From the NCBI GenBank assembly GCA_031269165.1, contig JAISZQ010000153.1, positions 1-15,694 on the forward strand: a DNA stretch of 15,694 nucleotides. The letters run 5' to 3'. Shown here in pieces: positions 12,691-15,694 of this stretch. Origin of the DNA: Spirochaetaceae bacterium. GTDB lineage: Bacteria; Spirochaetota; Spirochaetia; Treponematales; Breznakiellaceae. How positions within the stretch are numbered: position 1 is the first letter of the stretch; the number at the start of each line of letters is the position of its first letter. Below the pieces are notes generated by a model. It did no database searches. It was not told the DNA's origin and saw only the letters and a list, made by a program, of their open reading frames with translations. Position numbers and translations under genes: made by a program.

Positions 12691-12830
12691 GTTTTTTTTT
12701 CAGTTTTAATCACGTTTAACCGCAGATTCGCACAGATAAGACGAATGAACACAGATGAAGCATAAGAAAACTATCCGTGTCGCTATGCATATCTTGCGGT
12801 TAAACGTGATTCCGTCCGTGATTCGGTTGA
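12691..12830. repeat. ~140-bp inverted-repeat element between frr and the small gene
   Basis: AATCACGTTTAACCGCA (12708-12724) and TGCGGTTAAACGTGATT (12795-12811) are perfect 17-bp complements 70 bp apart. A T10 run precedes the left arm, and CCGTCCGTGATTCGG follows the right arm. The interior contains CACAGAT twice (12731-12737 and 12750-12756). A shortened relative lies at 12210-12258. The element follows the frr stop directly and would form a long stem at the 3' end of the rpsB-tsf-frr transcript. No U-run follows on that strand. Confidence 0.7.
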
Positions 12831-12836
12831 AGCACA

Positions 12837-13388
12837 TCACACTTCCTCGATTTCTTTCTCTTTTTCTTCCAGCACCTTGCCAATTTCCGCGATGAATTTG
12901 TCGGTGAGTTTCTGTAACTCCTCTCCGGCCTTCTTTTCGGCATCCTCGGTGAGGCCGCCGTCTTTGAGTTGCTTTTTCAGGTCGTCGTGGGCATCGCGGC
13001 GGATGTTGCGGACGGCGACACGGGCCTTTTCCGCCTCGGCTTTGGCCTGCTTGGAGATTTCCTTGCGGCGCTCGCCGGTGAGGGGCGGGATCGAGATACG
13101 AATCACCTTGCCGTCGTTGGACGGATTGAGCGAAAGTTCGGAGGCGCGGATGGCCTTCTCGATTTCGCCCAGCAGGGCCTTGTCCCAGGGCTGGATCACG
13201 ACGAGACGCGCTTCGGGGACAGACACATTTGCCGTCTGGGATAGCGGCAATTTGTCGCCGTAGGCGTCAACGCGGATTTTGTCGAAGAGCGCCGCAGACG
13301 CGCGGCCGGTACGCAACCCGGCAAACGTGTCTTTCAGCGCGGCAATCGACTTCTGCATCCGGCTTTCCGCATCGGAATTTGCACTCAT
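12837..13388 (-). CDS. frr: Ribosome recycling factor
   Basis: The protein has 183 residues, full length for RRF, which with EF-G splits the post-termination ribosome. Recognisable parts are the N-terminal helix LKDTFAGLRTGRASAALFDKI, then LSQTANVSVPEARLVVIQPW, the NPSNDGKVIRISIPPLTGER signature, and the long charged helices with VRNIRRDAHDDLKK and FIAEIGKVLEEKEKEI. The ATG at 13388 follows the tsf stop by a single base, with GTAGGAG inside the end of tsf, so frr is probably translated by coupling. It is the last gene of the rpsB-tsf-frr unit here. An inverted-repeat element follows directly, rather than a further housekeeping gene. Confidence 0.98.
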   Translation of the reverse strand: MSANSDAESRMQKSIAALKDTFAGLRTGRASAALFDKIRVDAYGDKLPLSQTANVSVPEARLVVIQPWDKALLGEIEKAIRASELSLNPSNDGKVIRISIPPLTGERRKEISKQAKAEAEKARVAVRNIRRDAHDDLKKQLKDGGLTEDAEKKAGEELQKLTDKFIAEIGKVLEEKEKEIEEV

Positions 13389-13389
13389 G

Positions 13390-14238
13390 TTACGCTCCTA
13401 CTTTCAGATAGGAATAAGCCTTGATCGAGAGTTTTGCCCCCGCCTTCTTTCCCGCCTCGTCCAGCGCCTTGGCCACGGTGAGTTTGTCGTCCTTCACAAA
13501 AGCCTGATCGAGGAAACAGATCGAGGTGAGATACTTGTTCAGCTTGCCCTGCAAGATGCCCGCCTTCACCTTGTCGGGCTTGCCCTCCATCGCCGGGTCC
13601 TGAGACATCTGGGCAAGGAAAATATCCGACTGTTCCTTGATGAAGCCCGGATCAATGCTGTCGCGGGAGAGGGCCGTCGGGTTAAACGCCGCCACGTGCA
13701 ACGCGAGATCGTGGGCAAACTCCTTCACTTCGGGTTTAAGAAGCGCGTCCGGCTTGTCTGAGGCAACGATGACCGCGACGCCGATCTTCCCGTCGCCGTG
13801 GCTGTAGGTCTCGACGAGTTCTCCGGACCCTGCGCTGACGCACTTCACCCGCTTGAGCTCCATCTTCTCGCGGATTTTCACCGCGATGTCCGTCACGAAG
13901 CCGACAAGTTCCTCAGTCGGCTCTTGCAAACCCTTCTCGTAGACAATCCCGGCGATTTTCTCGCCCATGGCGGTAAAATCCGGGTTCCGCGCCACGAAAT
14001 CCGTTTCCGTGGCGATTTCCGCAAACGCCGCCTTCTTCGCGTCCGCCTTGATGAACACCTTGCCCTCATTCGCGGCGCGTCCGGCCCGTTTTTCGACGGC
14101 GGCAAGCCCCTTTTCCTTCAGCAACTTCTCCGCCGCAAGGGCATCCCCGTTCGTCTCTTCGAGCGCCTTCTTGCACTCCATCGGACCCGCCCCGGTCTTC
14201 TCCCGGAGCGCCTTCACATCCTGCGCAGTTATTGTCAT
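13390..14238 (-). CDS. tsf: Elongation factor Ts
   Basis: The protein has 282 residues, a typical length for EF-Ts, the guanine-nucleotide exchange factor for EF-Tu. The N-terminal UBA-like domain shows VKALREKTGAGPMECKKALE, and the core contains the conserved TDFVARN (79-85) that contacts EF-Tu. The C-terminal half carries HVAAFNPTALSRDSI, then GKLNKYLTSICFLDQAFVKD, and ends SYLKVGA. The ATG at 14238 lies 7 nt after the rpsB stop, with GAGGA close upstream. It is co-transcribed with rpsB and frr. Confidence 0.98.
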   Translation of the reverse strand: MTITAQDVKALREKTGAGPMECKKALEETNGDALAAEKLLKEKGLAAVEKRAGRAANEGKVFIKADAKKAAFAEIATETDFVARNPDFTAMGEKIAGIVYEKGLQEPTEELVGFVTDIAVKIREKMELKRVKCVSAGSGELVETYSHGDGKIGVAVIVASDKPDALLKPEVKEFAHDLALHVAAFNPTALSRDSIDPGFIKEQSDIFLAQMSQDPAMEGKPDKVKAGILQGKLNKYLTSICFLDQAFVKDDKLTVAKALDEAGKKAGAKLSIKAYSYLKVGA

Positions 14239-14245
14239 TATCCTC

Positions 14246-15325
14246 TTACTCCTCGTGGGCTTTATCTACGTCGCCCGACAGATCGTCATCACTTTTGCGT
14301 TCGATTTCACCGCCGCTATCCTCGTTGCCGCCGCCCGTATTGTCATGCGCGACGGTTTCATCGGCGCTCTCATCGCCCTTGTCAGGGGAAGTTTCCTCTT
14401 TCGGTGAGTTTGCCGCCGCTTCAGCCGCCGGTGCGGCGGCCGCCGCTTCAGCCGTCGATGCGGCGGCCGCCGTTTCAGCCGCCGGTGCGGCGGATGCCGT
14501 TTTATTCTTCGGCGCGGGTTCCGCTATTTCACCCTTTGTATACTTCTCGATGTCGATCTCTTCGTCTTCCTCGCGCTGCGATTGGTCAAGAGCCCCGTTC
14601 TCCTCGTCTTCCTCGCCGAGCGTCTCAATCACCCTGAGCCCCGTCTCGTTGTCCGCCTCGATCACCGCGTTTGCGACAATCGACGTAAACAGCGTAATCG
14701 AGCGGATCGCGTCGTCGTTGCCCGGAATCGGATAATCAATGCCTTCGGGATTGCAGTTCGTATCGACCACCGCCACGATCGGGATCCCTATCTTTTTCGC
14801 CTCGGTGACCGCAATCGATTCCAAACGCGTATCGACGACGAATATGATGCCCGGCAGATCCTTCATCTCCTTGATACCGCCCAAGTTTTTCTGGAGTTTC
14901 GCCCGCTCTTTGGTCATCCCGGCAACTTCTTTCTTCGTGAGATTCTCGAACGTGCCGTCAACTTCCATCTTCTCAAGTTTCTTGAGACGAAGCAACGACT
15001 TCTTAATGGTAGAAAAATTGGTAAGCATACCGCCCAGCCAGCGGTTGTTCACATAGAACATCCCGCACCGCTCCGCTTCCTTCTGGATAGCGAGTTGCGC
15101 CTGCTTCTTCGTGCCGACAAACAGCACCGACTTCCCCGAAACGACCACCTTACGCACCGCGTCATAGACGTCTTTAATCGCCTGAATGGTCTTTTGCAGG
15201 TCGATGATGTGGATCCCGTTCCGCTCGGCAAAAATATACTTCGCCATTCTCGGATCCCACCGCTTCACCTGATGACCGAAGTGCACCCCCGACTCGAGGA
15301 GGCTCTTCATCGTAACAACCGCCAT
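14246..15325 (-). CDS. rpsB: Ribosomal protein S2 with a long acidic, Ala-rich C-terminal extension
   Basis: The protein has 359 residues; S2 is usually about 230-300. The S2 core covers residues 1 to ~236: LLESGVHFGHQVKRWDPRM, NGIHIIDLQKT, VNNRWLGGMLTNF, PGIIFVVDT, and IPIVAVVDTNCNPEGIDYPI with PGNDDAIRSI. The rest (about 237-359) is low-complexity: acidic (EEDEENG, REEDEEIDIEKY), then Ala-rich (278-305, encoded by three tandem 27-bp repeats), then Ser/Asp/Glu-rich to the end. The ATG at 15325 is chosen because AGGAG lies 5 nt upstream; an in-frame GTG at 15331 overlaps that site. It is the first gene of the rpsB-tsf-frr unit, behind a consensus promoter with an ~88-nt GC-rich leader. S2 binds the 30S body next to S1 and the S5/S8 area. 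Confidence 0.97.
   Translation of the reverse strand: MAVVTMKSLLESGVHFGHQVKRWDPRMAKYIFAERNGIHIIDLQKTIQAIKDVYDAVRKVVVSGKSVLFVGTKKQAQLAIQKEAERCGMFYVNNRWLGGMLTNFSTIKKSLLRLKKLEKMEVDGTFENLTKKEVAGMTKERAKLQKNLGGIKEMKDLPGIIFVVDTRLESIAVTEAKKIGIPIVAVVDTNCNPEGIDYPIPGNDDAIRSITLFTSIVANAVIEADNETGLRVIETLGEEDEENGALDQSQREEDEEIDIEKYTKGEIAEPAPKNKTASAAPAAETAAAASTAEAAAAAPAAEAAANSPKEETSPDKGDESADETVAHDNTGGGNEDSGGEIERKSDDDLSGDVDKAHEE
14412..14492. repeat. Three tandem 27-bp repeats within rpsB
   Basis: Units at 14412-14438, 14439-14465 and 14466-14492 each begin GCCGCCG(C/T)TTCAGCCG and end TGCGGCG. They differ at about one to three positions. Each encodes nine residues, consensus AAPAAEAAA. Because the unit length is a multiple of three, changes in copy number would keep the frame. 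Confidence 0.85.
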
Positions 15326-15420
15326 GTTCACTCCTGTTTCCCGGTCCCGCAGATTGCCCCGCCGCCGGGAAGTATTCCTCTATCTCATCACGGAAACCCC
15401 GCAATGGAAACTTTACCCTT

Positions 15421-15448
15421 ATTATACCACCCCCGCAAAAAATGTCAA
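15421..15448 (-). promoter_or_regulatory. Promoter of rpsB-tsf-frr
   Basis: On the minus strand TTGACA (15448-15443), a 16-bp spacer and TATAAT (15426-15421) match consensus at every position, with the extended -10 TGG directly before TATAAT. Transcription should start near 15414, giving an ~88-nt leader. The leader is GC-rich near the gene (a GGCGGCGGGG segment opposite GGGACCGGG), so it may fold, possibly for S2 autocontrol. Confidence 0.85.
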
Positions 15449-15694
15449 GTCCTCGCGTTGTCTCTTGTCGGGGCAACGTCATTTCCTTTATATCTGGACC
15501 GCCATGCGTGGCGCAATCTGTGGGCCATTTTTATATTTCATTAAAGAGGGGGAAAGCCTTCCACTGTCAACAACTTAAGGATTTTGGTCCGCGAATGGCG
15601 CGAATAAATACGAATAATACATACCCATCAGCGCGCATTCGCATACATTCGCGGACAAAAAAACTAAAAATCTGTGTAATCCGTTGACCACTCT
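15449..15694. other. Region upstream of rpsB with a partial dispersed repeat
   Basis: No gene is evident. From 15564, CTGTCAACAACTTAAG followed by GATTTTGGTCCGCG repeats the inner left part of the element at 10117-10146. GTCCGCGAATG (15587-15597) and CATTCGCGGAC (15646-15656) are perfect 11-bp complements. The repeat may run past the window end. Confidence 0.6.

Noticed and set aside
13798..14637. 279-codon plus-strand frame opposite tsf and rpsB
   Set aside because: It is Arg/Pro-rich antisense to two certain housekeeping genes.
1..15694. tRNA, rRNA or known riboswitch
   Set aside because: No cloverleaf, rRNA or riboswitch core sequence was recognised by eye in the intergenic regions; a covariance-model search could still change this.

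Overview
The window looks like a chromosomal segment of a GC-rich spirochete, probably a Treponema relative. The main support is the minus-strand set rpsB-tsf-frr at the right end: the S2 N-terminus (MAVVTMKSLLESGVHFGHQV) closely resembles treponemal S2 as I remember it. A solo Maf/DUF115 gene and a Treponema-style repeat lipoprotein are compatible with this. The assignment is inference, since no database search was possible.

Layout. 1-344: C-terminal end of an ISAs1-family transposase, cut by the window edge. 501-2084 (+): a lipoprotein with ten ~31-residue GGxISGN repeats. 2085-2816: no convincing gene, but dense dispersed repeats, including a cluster of six CTAGGTAG-type boxes. 2817-5006 (-): a DmsA-like molybdopterin oxidoreductase with no partner subunits. 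5183-5674 (-): an Hsp20 chaperone followed by two hairpins, the second a clear intrinsic terminator. 5675-6202: divergent promoters, a 13-bp inverted repeat and another copy of a dispersed repeat. 6203-7789 (+): a Maf/DUF115 (MptE-like) protein. 7790-8238: more repeats. 8239-11565 (-): a CUT1 sugar ABC importer (binding lipoprotein, then two permeases; no ATPase), with a 212-bp MITE-like inverted-repeat element between the binding-protein gene and the permeases. 11566-12275: mostly non-coding, with a 51-codon ORF that has a consensus promoter and an 11-bp homopolymer. 12276-12635 (-): a small membrane/coiled-coil protein flanked by related repeats. 12837-15325 (-): frr, tsf and rpsB behind a consensus extended -10 promoter.

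The most interesting pattern is one of gene starts. Four genes or ORFs (starts at 5006, 6203, 12140 and 12635) have a -10 box only 5-6 nt before the start codon and no Shine-Dalgarno sequence. Their mRNAs are predicted to be leaderless. In two of them the promoter is near-consensus with an exact 17-bp spacer, so the spacing is unlikely to be accidental. The other genes (lipoprotein, hsp20, ABC genes, tsf, frr, rpsB) have ordinary ribosome-binding sites, so both start types appear to coexist.

Other notable points: a possible phase-variable poly-G/C tract; loss of the first Fe-S cysteine in the molybdoenzyme and a C-terminal tail that appears to come from a dispersed repeat; a ~120-residue acidic/alanine-rich extension of ribosomal protein S2 built partly from a 27-bp tandem repeat; and several nested inverted-repeat elements.
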